Counted from the first letter of the stretch, positions 36,201 to 44,405 are shown. The stretch is 64,000 nucleotides of DNA from Halorussus aquaticus (GCF_024218795.1 NZ_CP100400.1:62001-126000), one strand, 5' to 3'. The notes: generated from the letters alone by a model not told the origin. Translations and numbers: made by a program.

Positions 36201-37601
36201 TCAGTCGTCGGCGGGCGAGGTGTCCTCGGCGGCGGCCGCCGTCCCGTTCGCGTTCACCAGCGGCGTCCCGTCGGCGGCCGGACCCAGTTCGGGACCGAAC
36301 GGCGGGTCCGAGGGGTCGACAACTCGCGTCTGTCGGTAGTCGGTCGAGCGCTCGACCGGTGTCCGGCCCACCGCGGTTATCATCTCGACGTACTCCGCGA
36401 ACGAGCGGGCCTCGCCGAACTCGCCGCCCGCGCGCTTTGTTATCTCCTCGCTGAGGATGGTGCCCATGAAGTCGTTCGCGCCGCACGAGAGCATCTTGAG
36501 ACCTTGCTCGTCGCCGTACTTCACCCACGACGACTGGACGTTCTCGACGTTGTCGAGGAACAGGCGGGAGACGGCTATCATCAGTTCGTCCTCGTGGGTC
36601 GTCGCGCCCGCGTCTATCATCCCGCGCTCGGCGAGGGGCGTGTTCGGGTGGACGAACGAGAGGGGGACGAACTCCGTGATGTTGTCGGTGCGGTCCTGCA
36701 GGTCCCGGATTCGTTTCAGGTGCCGGACGCGGTGGGCTTCGTTCTCCACGTGGCCGTACATGATAGTCGCGGTCGTGTCGAGTCCGACCGAGGCGGCGGC
36801 CTCCAAGGCCTCGACCCACTCGTCGGAGCCGATTTTGCCGGGGCAGATGACCGACCGGACTTCGTCCACCAGAATCTCGGCCGCGGTACCGGGCACGCTG
36901 TCGAGTCCGGCGTCCGCGAGGCGGCCGTACACCTCCTCGTAGGACCAGTCGGTGCCCCGGCGGGCGTGGTAGGCCTCCTCGGGCGTCATCGAGTGGAGGT
37001 GAATCCCCTCGACGTCCATCGCCTCCATCTGATCGACGTAGGTGCCGGGGTCGGTCTCGTAGGCCGCCGCGGGTTTGTAGTTCAGGTCGCCGCGCTCGCT
37101 CGATTCGAGGATTTCGACGTGGTCGTCGTCCAGCGCGAGCGCGGGGTGGAGACCGCTGACGGACGTGACCTCGTAGATGCCCGTCTCGCGGGCCGATTCG
37201 ACGATTCTTCGCGACTCCTCGGGCGTCTTGGTGAACCCGGCGTGGTCGTCGTCGGACTCTTCTTCGAAGTGTTGTGCGGTGTCTTTGAAGTTACAGAACA
37301 GGCATCCGGTGTTGCACGCGGTCGTGACGTTGTTGTTGAGGTTGGCGACGAAGGTCACGTCGTCGCCGACCACCTCGGCCCGCCTCCGGTCGGCGGCCTC
37401 CAGCACGCGCTCCTTGCGGGCGAGGTCGATGCCCTCGCGGTCGGTGCCGGTGGTCAGCAACTCGATGCCGTCCGCGACCGTGAGGCGGTCGCCGTCGCTG
37501 GCCTTCGCCAGCGCGTTCTCGAACGACTGGTCGGTCTCCGGCACGCAGTCGAAGTCGAACTGCTCTCGCGGGACGTTCGTCCGGGCCGCGTCTTCCATCA
37601 C
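36201..37601 (-). CDS. cofH: 7,8-didemethyl-8-hydroxy-5-deazariboflavin synthase, CofH subunit
   Basis: CofH is the radical SAM partner of CofG in making Fo for cofactor F420; it joins the 5-amino-uracil precursor to tyrosine. The cluster motif is Cys96, Cys100 and Cys103 in TTACNTGCLFCNFK. Downstream are VTSVSGLHPALALDDDHVEI, YGHVENEAHRVRHLKRIRDLQ and the long C-terminal region of the family. The product has 466 residues, with an extra acidic and Ala-rich tail. A start one codon later (37598) is equally possible. A TATA box is present. Confidence 0.95.
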   Translation of the reverse strand: MMEDAARTNVPREQFDFDCVPETDQSFENALAKASDGDRLTVADGIELLTTGTDREGIDLARKERVLEAADRRRAEVVGDDVTFVANLNNNVTTACNTGCLFCNFKDTAQHFEEESDDDHAGFTKTPEESRRIVESARETGIYEVTSVSGLHPALALDDDHVEILESSERGDLNYKPAAAYETDPGTYVDQMEAMDVEGIHLHSMTPEEAYHARRGTDWSYEEVYGRLADAGLDSVPGTAAEILVDEVRSVICPGKIGSDEWVEALEAAASVGLDTTATIMYGHVENEAHRVRHLKRIRDLQDRTDNITEFVPLSFVHPNTPLAERGMIDAGATTHEDELMIAVSRLFLDNVENVQSSWVKYGDEQGLKMLSCGANDFMGTILSEEITKRAGGEFGEARSFAEYVEMITAVGRTPVERSTDYRQTRVVDPSDPPFGPELGPAADGTPLVNANGTAAAAEDTSPADD

Positions 37602-37621
37602 TCCAGACGACGACCGGGAGC

Positions 37622-37629
37622 GATAAAAA
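37622..37629 (-). promoter_or_regulatory. TATA box of cofH
   Basis: The minus strand reads tttttatc about 25 bases before the cofH ATG, giving a leaderless transcript. Confidence 0.5.
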
Positions 37630-37792
37630 CCGACGGGTTACGGCAGAGCGTCGGTCTACGACGCCGCTTCGTCGGAAGCGACTCGCGGTGCCGCGGGTCG
37701 ATGCGTGAAGATGCATACTTTCGCGGGTGACAGGTTCGAAAGTGCGCACGTGAATGGAAACGCCTTAGTCCGACCGAAGCAACCCCTCGCAC

Positions 37793-37852
37793 ATGACCGA
37801 CAGCGACGGGGCACGCGTAAGTGGCGGCGCGACGCCGAGGTGGTTGCGGTGA
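37793..37852 (+). CDS. Possible 19-residue upstream ORF overlapping purC start
   Basis: An ATG-started frame of 19 codons ([19 protein letters not shown]) ends with a TGA that overlaps the GTG start codon of purC in the pattern gGTGAc. This is the arrangement needed for translational coupling. A Shine-Dalgarno-like gaggtgg for purC lies inside the ORF. Its frame has no known family, and it may be a chance frame or the leftover of a frame-shifted longer N-terminus of PurC. Confidence 0.3.
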   Translation: MTDSDGARVSGGATPRWLR

Positions 37853-38922
37853 CGAGCGTCAAGGAGTTCCGCGTCGAGCGCGAACCGACCGCGAACACCC
37901 TCGGCCGGGGCGCGTTCGTCTTCACCGACGACTACTCGGTGTTCGACTGGGGGAAGATGCCCGACGAGATCCCCGACAAGGGCGCGAGTCTCTGTTCGAT
38001 GGGCGCGTTCAACTTCGAACTGCTGGAGGACGAGGGCGTGCCGACCCACTACCGGGGAGTGGTCAGCGAGGCGCAGAGCGCCTCGGACGGTCGAGCGGGA
38101 GAACCGCGAGACGACCCCGACAGCGGTGACGTCGTCTCGCTCTCGGAGGCGGACGAACCGCCGACTGAGATGGCCATCGAACTGACGCAGGTTCCGGATT
38201 TACCACACGAGGGTCGGGACTACGACTACGACGCGTTCCACGCCGCGGCGGGCGACAACTACCTGATTCCGCTCGAAGTCGTCTTCCGCAACAGCGTCCC
38301 CGTGGGGTCGAGCCTCCGGAAGCGCACCACTCCGGCCGACCACGCTCTCGACTTCGAGGAGTGGCCCGAGGGCGTCGTCCAACTGGAGGAACCCATCGTG
38401 GAGTTCTCCACCAAGTACGAGGAGAGCGACCGCTACCTCTCGCGGGCCGAGGCCGACCGCATCGCCGGACTGGCCGACGTGACGGAACTGGAGGACGTCG
38501 CCCGCGAGGTGAACCGCGTCGTGACCGAACGGGCCGCGGAAGCCGAGTTAGTCCACGAAGACGGTAAAATCGAGTGCTGCTACTTCGACGGCGAGATTCG
38601 CGTCGCCGACGTGGTGGGGACCTTCGACGAGAACCGCTTCACCTTCCACGGCCAGCAGGTCAGCAAGGAGTTCGTGCGCCAGTACCACAAGCGCACCCAA
38701 CCCGAGTGGGTCGAGGCAGTCGATGCGGCGAAGCGTGAGGCCGAGGAGCGCGACGTCGCCGACTGGAAGTCGCTGTGCGAGGAGTCGCCCGAACCGCTGG
38801 ACGACGAGGTCGTCGCGGCCGCCCGCGACCTCTACGCCGCGGGGACCAACGCCTACGTCGGCCGCGAACTGTTCGACGCGCCCTCGCTGGAGGACGCGGT
38901 GGCCGAGGTCCGGGACCTCTGA
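37849..38922 (+). CDS. purC: Phosphoribosylaminoimidazole-succinocarboxamide synthase
   Basis: The enzyme (SAICAR synthase) joins aspartate to CAIR with ATP in purine synthesis. The start is placed at the GTG giving [35 protein letters not shown], as other haloarchaeal forms begin; an upstream extension of the frame has poor composition. An in-frame, hairpin-rich insertion (about residues 73-94, [20 protein letters not shown]) sits in the beta domain. Core motifs [37 protein letters not shown] and [19 protein letters not shown] are present. The 357 residues exceed bacterial lengths, as in haloarchaea. Confidence 0.9.
   Translation: MTSVKEFRVEREPTANTLGRGAFVFTDDYSVFDWGKMPDEIPDKGASLCSMGAFNFELLEDEGVPTHYRGVVSEAQSASDGRAGEPRDDPDSGDVVSLSEADEPPTEMAIELTQVPDLPHEGRDYDYDAFHAAAGDNYLIPLEVVFRNSVPVGSSLRKRTTPADHALDFEEWPEGVVQLEEPIVEFSTKYEESDRYLSRAEADRIAGLADVTELEDVAREVNRVVTERAAEAELVHEDGKIECCYFDGEIRVADVVGTFDENRFTFHGQQVSKEFVRQYHKRTQPEWVEAVDAAKREAEERDVADWKSLCEESPEPLDDEVVAAARDLYAAGTNAYVGRELFDAPSLEDAVAEVRDL
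38068..38107 (+). repeat. Hairpin-forming in-frame insertion in purC
   Basis: Two hairpins lie in the coding sequence: gaggcgc-aga-gcgcctc (38068-38084) and gcgg-gagaa-ccgc (38095-38107). They encode [16 protein letters not shown], which interrupts the family core, and echo the hairpins in cofC and in the acetyltransferase near 48.2 kb. Confidence 0.5.
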
Positions 38923-39049
38923 ACCGGTCGGGCGCACGCGATTTTCACGGTATAGAACGCCAACGGCAGCGATAGCTCTCGGCGGTTCGATGGTTTTCGG
39001 CGTCGAAGAGCAGGCGGTTCGGAACGTCAGTCGATACCGGGTCCGAACC

Positions 39050-40027
39050 TCAGTCGTCGGCGTTGGGCGGCGTGACGACGCTCTCGTCGGTGGGTTCGTC
39101 CGGCGTCAGTCGGTCGAGTTCCGGCCCCATCCCGAGCCTGTAGCCGTCCTCGTCCTCGCGCTCCTCGGCGGCGTTCTCGCGGAGTTCCGTCCGGCCGCGG
39201 TGGATGGTCAGGTCGTCGGCGAGGTGGAGTCGAACCGCCTCCAGCAGCACCTCGGCTTCGAGCGGTTGACCGCGCTCCTTGATGGTCTCGACGCTCGCGC
39301 CGTCCGGCACGTCGAACGCGCGTTGGGCGACGATGGGGCCTTGGTCGAGGTCTGTCGTCACGTAGTGGGCGGTCACCCCGGCGATGCGGACGCCCGCCTC
39401 CTTCGCCTGCCGGTAGGCCTTCGCGCCGGGGAACGCGGGCAGGAGGCTCGGGTGGACGTTGATGATGCGGCCCTCGTATCGGAAGACGACGTTCGGGCCG
39501 AGGATGCGCATGTAGCGCGCCAGCGCGACGAGGTCGGCGTCGTACTCCGCCAGCAGGTCGAGCAGTTCGTCCTCGTCGGGGTTGCCCTCGGCGTCGCCGA
39601 CGTCGTGGAACGGAATCCCGTACTCCGTGGCGACCGGTTGGAGGTCCGGATGGTTGCCGATGACGACCGCGATTTCCGCGTCGAGGTCGCCGTCGGCCTC
39701 GGCCTCGCAGAGTCGCCGGAGGCAGTGGCTCTCCTTGGTCACGAGCACCGCGATGCGTCGGGTCTCGCGGTCGGCGGGGAACCGGACGTTCACGTCCACG
39801 CCGAGGTCCGCGCCGAGTTCGTCGAGGTCGGCCCGGAGGTCGGCCTTCGACCCGTCCATCCCCCGAGCGTCGACGCGCATCGTCATCCGGAAGAGGTCGT
39901 CGCGGACCGCTTGGTCGAGGTCCTCGATGTTGATTCCGCGTTCGAACAGCAGGGTGGTGACGCGCGCGACGAGTCCGGTGTCGTCGTCGCCGACGACGGT
40001 GATTTCGGTCAGTTCACGCTGGCTCAT
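39050..40027 (-). CDS. purU: Formyltetrahydrofolate deformylase / formyl-transferase
   Basis: The enzyme hydrolyses 10-formyl-tetrahydrofolate and supplies formate for purine synthesis, or acts in place of PurN. An N-terminal ACT domain (EITVVGDDDTGLVARVTTLLFERGINIEDLDQ) is followed by a formyltransferase domain with NHPDLQPVATEYGIPFH, LARYMRILGPNVV and the catalytic INVHPSLLPAFPGAKAYRQA plus GVTAHYVTTDLDQGPI. A C-terminal acidic tail of about 40 residues is extra. The gene runs opposite to purC and purS between them. Confidence 0.9.
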   Translation of the reverse strand: MSQRELTEITVVGDDDTGLVARVTTLLFERGINIEDLDQAVRDDLFRMTMRVDARGMDGSKADLRADLDELGADLGVDVNVRFPADRETRRIAVLVTKESHCLRRLCEAEADGDLDAEIAVVIGNHPDLQPVATEYGIPFHDVGDAEGNPDEDELLDLLAEYDADLVALARYMRILGPNVVFRYEGRIINVHPSLLPAFPGAKAYRQAKEAGVRIAGVTAHYVTTDLDQGPIVAQRAFDVPDGASVETIKERGQPLEAEVLLEAVRLHLADDLTIHRGRTELRENAAEEREDEDGYRLGMGPELDRLTPDEPTDESVVTPPNADD

Positions 40028-40182
40028 CGTACCACCTGCGCGGGGGACATTGTTGGCGGTTCTGAGGGGGTCTGGCGTAAAAAGGGACCGTTTCGGTGCA
40101 ACATCCCCGGACAGTATGCACGTTCGTGGATTGACGGCGGAATCCGAAAGTGCTTTTGAGCATGGACGACCACCCTCACACG

Positions 40183-40437
40183 ATGACCGCCTACACCGCC
40201 ACGGTCACGGTTCGCCTGAAGGAGGGCGTCTTGGACCCCGAGGCAGAGACGACCAAAAAGGCGCTTCAGCGACTCGGCTTCGAGTTGGAGAGTCTCCGGT
40301 CGGCCGACCGGTTCGAACTCGACGTGGACGCCGAATCCACGGACGCCGCGGCCCAGCGCGCGGACGAGATGGCCGAGCGCCTGCTGGCGAATCCGACCAT
40401 CCACGACTACGACGTCGAGGTCGAACCCCGAGAATGA
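40183..40437 (+). CDS. purS: Phosphoribosylformylglycinamidine synthase, PurS subunit
   Basis: PurS is the small structural subunit of FGAM synthase, with PurL and PurQ, in the purine pathway. The start is the ATG giving MTAYTATVTVRLKEGVLDPEAETTKKALQRLGF; upstream ATGs in the same frame lie too early. The 84-residue length and the KEGVLDPE motif are diagnostic. Its stop overlaps an ATG (ATGA) that opens a short frame leading to purQ. Confidence 0.93.
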   Translation: MTAYTATVTVRLKEGVLDPEAETTKKALQRLGFELESLRSADRFELDVDAESTDAAAQRADEMAERLLANPTIHDYDVEVEPRE

Positions 40438-40496
40438 CGGGCGCAATCTCGACGACACCGACCGTCTGCCGACGCCACGGGAGGCGGTCGGCGTGA
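40434..40496 (+). CDS. 20-residue mini-ORF 1 between purS and purQ
   Basis: The frame starts with an ATG that overlaps the stop of purS and reads MTGAISTTPTVCRRHGRRSA, ending in a TGA that overlaps the next GTG. Its first codons resemble the true start of purQ. It belongs to a tandem duplication of the purQ start region and is probably a by-product of it. Confidence 0.35.
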   Translation: MTGAISTTPTVCRRHGRRSA

Positions 40497-40563
40497 CGGT
40501 CGCTATCTCGACGACACCGACTGTCTGCCGACGCCACAGGAGGCGGTCGGCGTGACGGTCGCT
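40446..40563 (+). repeat. Tandem 59-bp duplication at the purQ start
   Basis: Two adjacent copies of a 59-bp unit (40446-40504 and 40505-40563) begin atctcgacgacaccgac and end ggtcggcgtgacggtcgct. They differ at two bases. Each contains a GGAGG Shine-Dalgarno sequence and a GTG start context. The unit is not a multiple of three, so it puts the frames in turn rather than in line. Confidence 0.9.
40493..40555 (+). CDS. 20-residue mini-ORF 2 between purS and purQ
   Basis: A GTG-started frame reads MTVAISTTPTVCRRHRRRSA and stops with a TGA overlapping the purQ GTG. It is the second copy of the duplicated start region, identical to mini-ORF 1 except at residues 3 and 16. Confidence 0.35.
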   Translation: MTVAISTTPTVCRRHRRRSA

Positions 40564-41229
40564 ATCGTCCAATTCGGCGGTAGTAACTGCGACCGAGACG
40601 CCGAGCAAGCGCTCTCGCACCTCGGCATCGACGCCGAACTCGTCTGGCACGAGGACGGTCTCCCCGAGGACGTGTCCGGAATCATGCTGCCGGGCGGGTT
40701 CTCCTACGGCGACTACCTCCGGGCCGGAGCCATCGCCGCGAACAGTCCCGTCATGGCCGAAGTCCGAGACGCCGCCGAGTCCGGCACGCCCGTCCTCGGC
40801 GTCTGTAACGGCGCGCAAATCGGTTCGGAGTCGCGCCTGACCCCCGGCGCGTTCACGACGAACGCATCCGCGCGGTTCCAGTGCGAACGCGTCCACGTCC
40901 GGGTCGAGAACGCCGACACGCCGTGGACCGCCGACTACGACGAGGGCGAAGTCGTGGAGTTGCCCATCGCCCACGGCGAAGGCCGGTTCGAGGTCACCGA
41001 CGACCACCTCGCCGACCTGAACGCCGACGACCGGATTCTCTTCCGGTACTGCGACGAGGCTGGCAACGTCACCGACGAGGCCAACCCCAACGGGTCGAAG
41101 GAGAACGTCGCGGGCGTCGCGGGCGAGACCGAGAACGTGGCGGTGCTGATGCCCCATCCCGAGCGGATCTCGCTCCCGGACATCGGCGGGACCGACGGTC
41201 AGGGCATTCTGCGCGGATTCGAGACCTGA
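40552..41229 (+). CDS. purQ: Phosphoribosylformylglycinamidine synthase, PurQ glutaminase subunit
   Basis: PurQ supplies ammonia from glutamine to FGAM synthase. The start is the GTG giving MTVAIVQFGGSNCDRDA, chosen because it follows aggagg eight bases upstream and the family begins there. The class-I glutaminase nucleophile is Cys85 in GVCNGAQIG, with the His/Glu partners in LMPHPERIS. The 225-residue length is normal. It is preceded by two overlapping mini-ORFs that link it to purS. Confidence 0.93.
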   Translation: MTVAIVQFGGSNCDRDAEQALSHLGIDAELVWHEDGLPEDVSGIMLPGGFSYGDYLRAGAIAANSPVMAEVRDAAESGTPVLGVCNGAQIGSESRLTPGAFTTNASARFQCERVHVRVENADTPWTADYDEGEVVELPIAHGEGRFEVTDDHLADLNADDRILFRYCDEAGNVTDEANPNGSKENVAGVAGETENVAVLMPHPERISLPDIGGTDGQGILRGFET

Positions 41230-41297
41230 AGCGTCGAGTACCGACTCGCTCCGGACGCGCGGGTCGAATCCTCTCTATCCTGACCTCTGCGTCGAAC

Positions 41298-41429
41298 TCA
41301 GAACCTCGACCGTCGCTTCCGGTCCCTGCCGTAGGCGAACAGCAGCGCCCAGACGAGCACCACGACGACGACCCACCCGATTACGACCACGAGCGACCAC
41401 GCCGAGAGCGGCCCTGCGGCGACCGTCAT
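41298..41429 (-). CDS. Small single-TM protein, 43 aa
   Basis: The frame starts at an ATG that overlaps the stop of the upstream small gene (ATGA). The 43 residues hold one long hydrophobic helix (SLVVVIGWVVVVVLVWALLFAY) followed by a basic tail GRDRKRRSRF, a normal positive-inside membrane anchor. Coupling to the upstream gene indicates a shared role. I do not recognise a family. Confidence 0.55.
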   Translation of the reverse strand: MTVAAGPLSAWSLVVVIGWVVVVVLVWALLFAYGRDRKRRSRF

Positions 41430-41551
41430 CGTTCTATCGAGACGGGCGTGTCGCTCGCGATCCACTGGTCGTCGGTCTCGTCGCTGTTCCGAATCTCGAT
41501 CCAGCCGTTCGAACAGAAGATAGTTTCGTAGTCGCCCCATCCCTCGGACAT
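41426..41551 (-). CDS. Small conserved haloarchaeal protein (DUF7331-like)
   Basis: The start used is the ATG giving MSEGWGDYETIFCSNGW; a GTG twelve bases upstream is possible. The 41-residue product ends QWIASDTPVSIER. This matches a small family of haloarchaea whose members end with a W-I-A-S-D-T-P motif (DUF7331, from memory), of unknown function. It is coupled to the single-TM gene downstream. Confidence 0.65.
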   Translation of the reverse strand: MSEGWGDYETIFCSNGWIEIRNSDETDDQWIASDTPVSIER

Positions 41552-41833
41552 TGTGTCCGACACACCGAGTCGGCGGCGTCCGGCGAACTCCCCGGGTCGC
41601 CGCGCGCCGCCCTCGATGTGCCACCCCCGGGCCAATCAGATGGCGACTGCGGACTTTGTTATCCGGTGAGTATCGCGGCGGTACGAGCGCCTTAGCCGCG
41701 CGAACGCCACGTTGAATCGAGTCCGCGCCCGCTTACCCTCGCGACAGGGACGATACGTCACCGTCTCGCGCGCTCTGCCGACCGTCCCCGCTCCGACAGA
41801 AGACACTTGTCGGACGACGACAATCTCCCCGCC

Positions 41834-42352
41834 GTGCCCTCCAGACGCGCGTTCCTCGCGGTCGGCGGGGCGGGTCTCGCCGCTTCGCTCTCCGGGTGTC
41901 TCTCGTCGGTTCCGCTCGCGGGCGGACCGCCCGAAGTCCGCGAGGAGTCCGACCCCCCCGACAGAGGCGTGCCCTCGGCCATCCACGACCTCTCCGCGAA
42001 CGCGACGCGCGCGACGCTCGCGGTCGGCCGCGGGAGCCAACACCATCAGGTCTGGATCTGGAACGCGACCGGACGGAGTCGCGAGGTCACACTGGGAATC
42101 GGCGGCGCGCCCGACGAGGAGCCGTGGTTTCGGGAGCGCTACGCGCTCGACGCCGACGCGAACCTCGCTATCGACCTGCGCGAGAGCCGCAAATACGCGA
42201 TTGCGGTCGAGGTCGGTGACCGCCAGAAAATCGTCGAAGTTCGGAAGTCCCAGTTCGACTGCAACGATTCGGCGACCGACGTGGCGATTCGGGACGACGA
42301 GATGGAGAGCCAGACGATTTCGACGGCGATGGGTTGTGGCGGTGGTTTCTAG
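41834..42352 (+). CDS. Tat lipoprotein, unknown function
   Basis: The start chosen is the GTG giving MPSRRAFLAVGGAGLAASLSGC, which matches the Tat-lipobox start of the propeller protein at 23380 (MPSRRRYLAGVATVG...). A TTG 27 bases upstream would add residues before the signal. The mature 150 residues include a beta-sandwich-like stretch (TLAVGRGSQHHQVWIWNATGRSREVTLGIGG) and two late Cys. It is exported folded and lipid-anchored. No family is recognised. Confidence 0.7.
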   Translation: MPSRRAFLAVGGAGLAASLSGCLSSVPLAGGPPEVREESDPPDRGVPSAIHDLSANATRATLAVGRGSQHHQVWIWNATGRSREVTLGIGGAPDEEPWFRERYALDADANLAIDLRESRKYAIAVEVGDRQKIVEVRKSQFDCNDSATDVAIRDDEMESQTISTAMGCGGGF

Positions 42353-42376
42353 ACGTTCCCTCGGGAACCGATAACG

Positions 42377-42426
42377 GAACTCGAATCACGGACCGACAGT
42401 AGAACCCGAGTCACGGACCGGCCGCA
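42377..42426 (+). repeat. Imperfect 25-bp tandem repeat
   Basis: The stretches gaactcgaatcacggaccga (from 42377) and gaacccgagtcacggaccgg (from 42402) are close copies placed 25 bases apart in the gap between convergent genes. They may be replication slippage. Confidence 0.5.
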
Positions 42427-42443
42427 GCACCGAACTCGCCGAA

Positions 42444-43529
42444 CTACCGCGCCAGCGGGAGGCTGAAGCTCTTCTCGCGTTCCACGACTGCGTCCCACGT
42501 CGCCTCGCACTCGCAGGACACTTCCGCGAAGACGCTCGGGTCCTGGCGGATGTCGAAGTCCTTGATGGCCTTCTGAACCCGGTCGTCGCACTCGCCGCAG
42601 TTGTGGGGGCCGCGGTCCGACCCGTGACCCACGGGGTCCGAGACCACGATGGCGTCGGCGTCCGCGGTGTCTTCGAGGACTTCGGCGACCGACCAGAGCC
42701 ACGGCGGGCGGTAGCCGTCCCGGAAGTAGAGTTCGTCCACCATGGTGTAGCGCTGGACGTTCGTCGGGTTCATCGAGACGGTGTGGGCGTACTCGGCGCA
42801 CCGCCGGACCGAGGACTTCATGTCCTCGATGGCCTCGGATTCGGAGAGGAACGGCGGCTTCATCAGGAGGTAGGCCTTCACGCCCGCTCCGGCGGCCTCG
42901 GCGTGTTCGCTCGCCTCGATAAAGTCCTCGAAGTCGAAGTACTTGTTCACGCAGTCGTGGCGCACGCGGTCGGTCGCGGTTTCGAGACCGATGGCCACGT
43001 CGGTGTCGAGGCCCTGCTCGGTGAAGTCGGCCAGTTTCTCGCGGTCCACGAAGTCCGGGAGGCTCTCGACCACGATGCGCTCGCGGTCGGCGAACGTCTC
43101 GGCGATGGCCCGCCGGGTCTCCGCGCCGACCTCTCGCTCGTCGAGGAACGACCCGGAGGTGTAGATCTTGATGAGACCGGACTTCCCGTCGGCCTCGCCC
43201 GCCTCGATCTGCTCCTGTTCGTGGTCGAGACAGACGTCTATCTGGTCCATCAGCGCGTCGTGGGCGACGGACCCGCCCTCGACGGACTCGGCGACGTAGC
43301 CGCACATGGTACACCCGCCGGCGCGCGCCCACCGACACCCGCCGGTGTTGAGGATGATGGTGAGGCTCTGGTAGACGCCGCCGGGCGTGCGGTCCTCGTC
43401 TATCCAGACCCGCGTGGGTTCGTGGGGGTCGTACGTCTTATCTTTCTGGGCGCGGATGTCGCGCATCACCTTGTTGTGCGCGTCCATCCCCCGGCCCTGC
43501 TCGTAGACGTCCGGACTCGGCTTGCTCAT
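42444..43529 (-). CDS. raSEA: Archaeosine biosynthesis radical SAM protein RaSEA
   Basis: RaSEA works with ArcS: it turns preQ0-lysine on tRNA G15 into archaeosine by radical cleavage. The start is the ATG giving MSKPSPDVYEQGRGM. The Fe-S motif is unusual for radical SAM, Cys-x7-Cys-x2-Cys in GGCRWARAGGCTMCGY. Following blocks (LIKIYTSGSFLDEREVG, VAIGLETATDRVRHDCVNK, VSMNPTNVQRYTMVDELYF) match this TIGR01210 group. Late Cys residues in HNCGECDDR and VSCECEATW may bind a second metal. The arcS and tgtA genes lie 11-18 kb away. Confidence 0.88.
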   Translation of the reverse strand: MSKPSPDVYEQGRGMDAHNKVMRDIRAQKDKTYDPHEPTRVWIDEDRTPGGVYQSLTIILNTGGCRWARAGGCTMCGYVAESVEGGSVAHDALMDQIDVCLDHEQEQIEAGEADGKSGLIKIYTSGSFLDEREVGAETRRAIAETFADRERIVVESLPDFVDREKLADFTEQGLDTDVAIGLETATDRVRHDCVNKYFDFEDFIEASEHAEAAGAGVKAYLLMKPPFLSESEAIEDMKSSVRRCAEYAHTVSMNPTNVQRYTMVDELYFRDGYRPPWLWSVAEVLEDTADADAIVVSDPVGHGSDRGPHNCGECDDRVQKAIKDFDIRQDPSVFAEVSCECEATWDAVVEREKSFSLPLAR

Positions 43530-43554
43530 TACCGGACGAGTAGCGGTCCGGCGC

Positions 43555-43561
43555 GTAAATC
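43555..43561 (-). promoter_or_regulatory. TATA-like box of RaSEA
   Basis: On the minus strand the sequence gatttac is centred about 29 bases before the RaSEA ATG. Confidence 0.4.
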
Positions 43562-43628
43562 GGCTTCGGGTCCGACCGGGGGCATTTCGGGATAGCTCGG
43601 AATCTGACTGTCGTCCTCGACAATCTCG

Positions 43629-43925
43629 TCCGGCACGCGCTGGCGCGACACGGGGTCGCGCCCATGCGCGTGAGGGACGAGTAGCGCAGTGAAACGAGCA
43701 ACGCAGGAGGCTGGGGAGGCCCGAGGCTGTCGCGGTGCTGTGCGGTTGCAGTGCGGTTACTCCTTTGCGTCGGCAGTAGCTAGCTTCTTTGTGTTTCGTC
43801 AAAACGAGCTAGCTACTGCCGACTCCTATGAGACCGCAACCTCGGTCCTCCCCAACCTCCTGCGCTTCTCGGTCGCTTCGCTCCCTCCGATGCTCGTCCT
43901 TCGCGCGTTACTCGCGCGCCAGAAA
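43629..43925. repeat. Large palindromic noncoding repeat
   Basis: The region is built as two repeat units head to head. The inner arms agctagctactgccgac (43807-43823) and its exact complement (43769-43785) are 17 bp with a 21-base loop. Outside them a 28-base pair of arms (43702-43729 and 43837-43864) matches at 25 positions. Further out are agggacgag/ctcgtcct. One half occurs again at 8640-8703. A frame of 80 codons on the plus strand lies wholly within it and is not supported as a gene. Confidence 0.75.
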
Positions 43926-43973
43926 AGATAGTCAAAAGAAATCGTGAACCGACTCCGTGACTCGAACCAGCAG

Positions 43974-44405
43974 TCACACCTCTCGTTCTACCGTGCTCCC
44001 CGAAGAGGACCGACCCACGAACTCGACGCCGAGTCGCCAGACGAGAACCGCGACGAACGCCCCGACCCCGTCGGCGACCATGTCCGCGACCGAGAAGTGT
44101 CGCCGCGCGAGCGGGGCCTGCACGAACTCGATGCCGACGCCGTAGCCGACTGCCAGCAGGGCGGCGAGCGCGGCCACGACTGCGGGAGCGCGACCGGGGG
44201 CGAGCGCGCTCGCGAGCGCCCCGGCCAGCGCCGCGTAGGCGAGCGCGTGGAGCCACTTGTCGATGCCGAACACGCCGAGCGGCCCGAGCGACGGGAGACC
44301 CGACGACGGCGAGTCGAGGACCGAGGCGTAGAAGATTCCGGCGGCGACGAACGCGACGGCGAACCAGCGGAGCCAGTGGGGCGGCCGAACGTCGGCGAGG
44401 TTCAT
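43974..44405 (-). CDS. VanZ-family membrane protein
   Basis: The 143-residue product has four membrane segments with the VanZ pattern: DKWLHALAYAALAGALA, then GYGVGIEFVQAPLARRHFSVADMVADGVGAFV. VanZ members are named for teicoplanin resistance in bacteria, but the role in archaea is unknown. It lies at the edge of the palindromic repeat and is divergent from the oxidoreductase gene at 44568. Confidence 0.85.
   Translation of the reverse strand: MNLADVRPPHWLRWFAVAFVAAGIFYASVLDSPSSGLPSLGPLGVFGIDKWLHALAYAALAGALASALAPGRAPAVVAALAALLAVGYGVGIEFVQAPLARRHFSVADMVADGVGAFVAVLVWRLGVEFVGRSSSGSTVEREV

Noticed and set aside
37705-37848. Longer N-terminus of PurC from an ATG at 37705
   Set aside because: The extra 48 residues have His/Arg-rich composition, and other haloarchaeal PurC proteins start at MTSVKEF, where a GTG with a good Shine-Dalgarno sequence is present.
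43689-43931. 80-codon frame on the plus strand
   Set aside because: It lies entirely inside the palindromic repeat, so its sequence is set by the repeat arms. The frame may be annotated as a gene in other genomes for the same reason.
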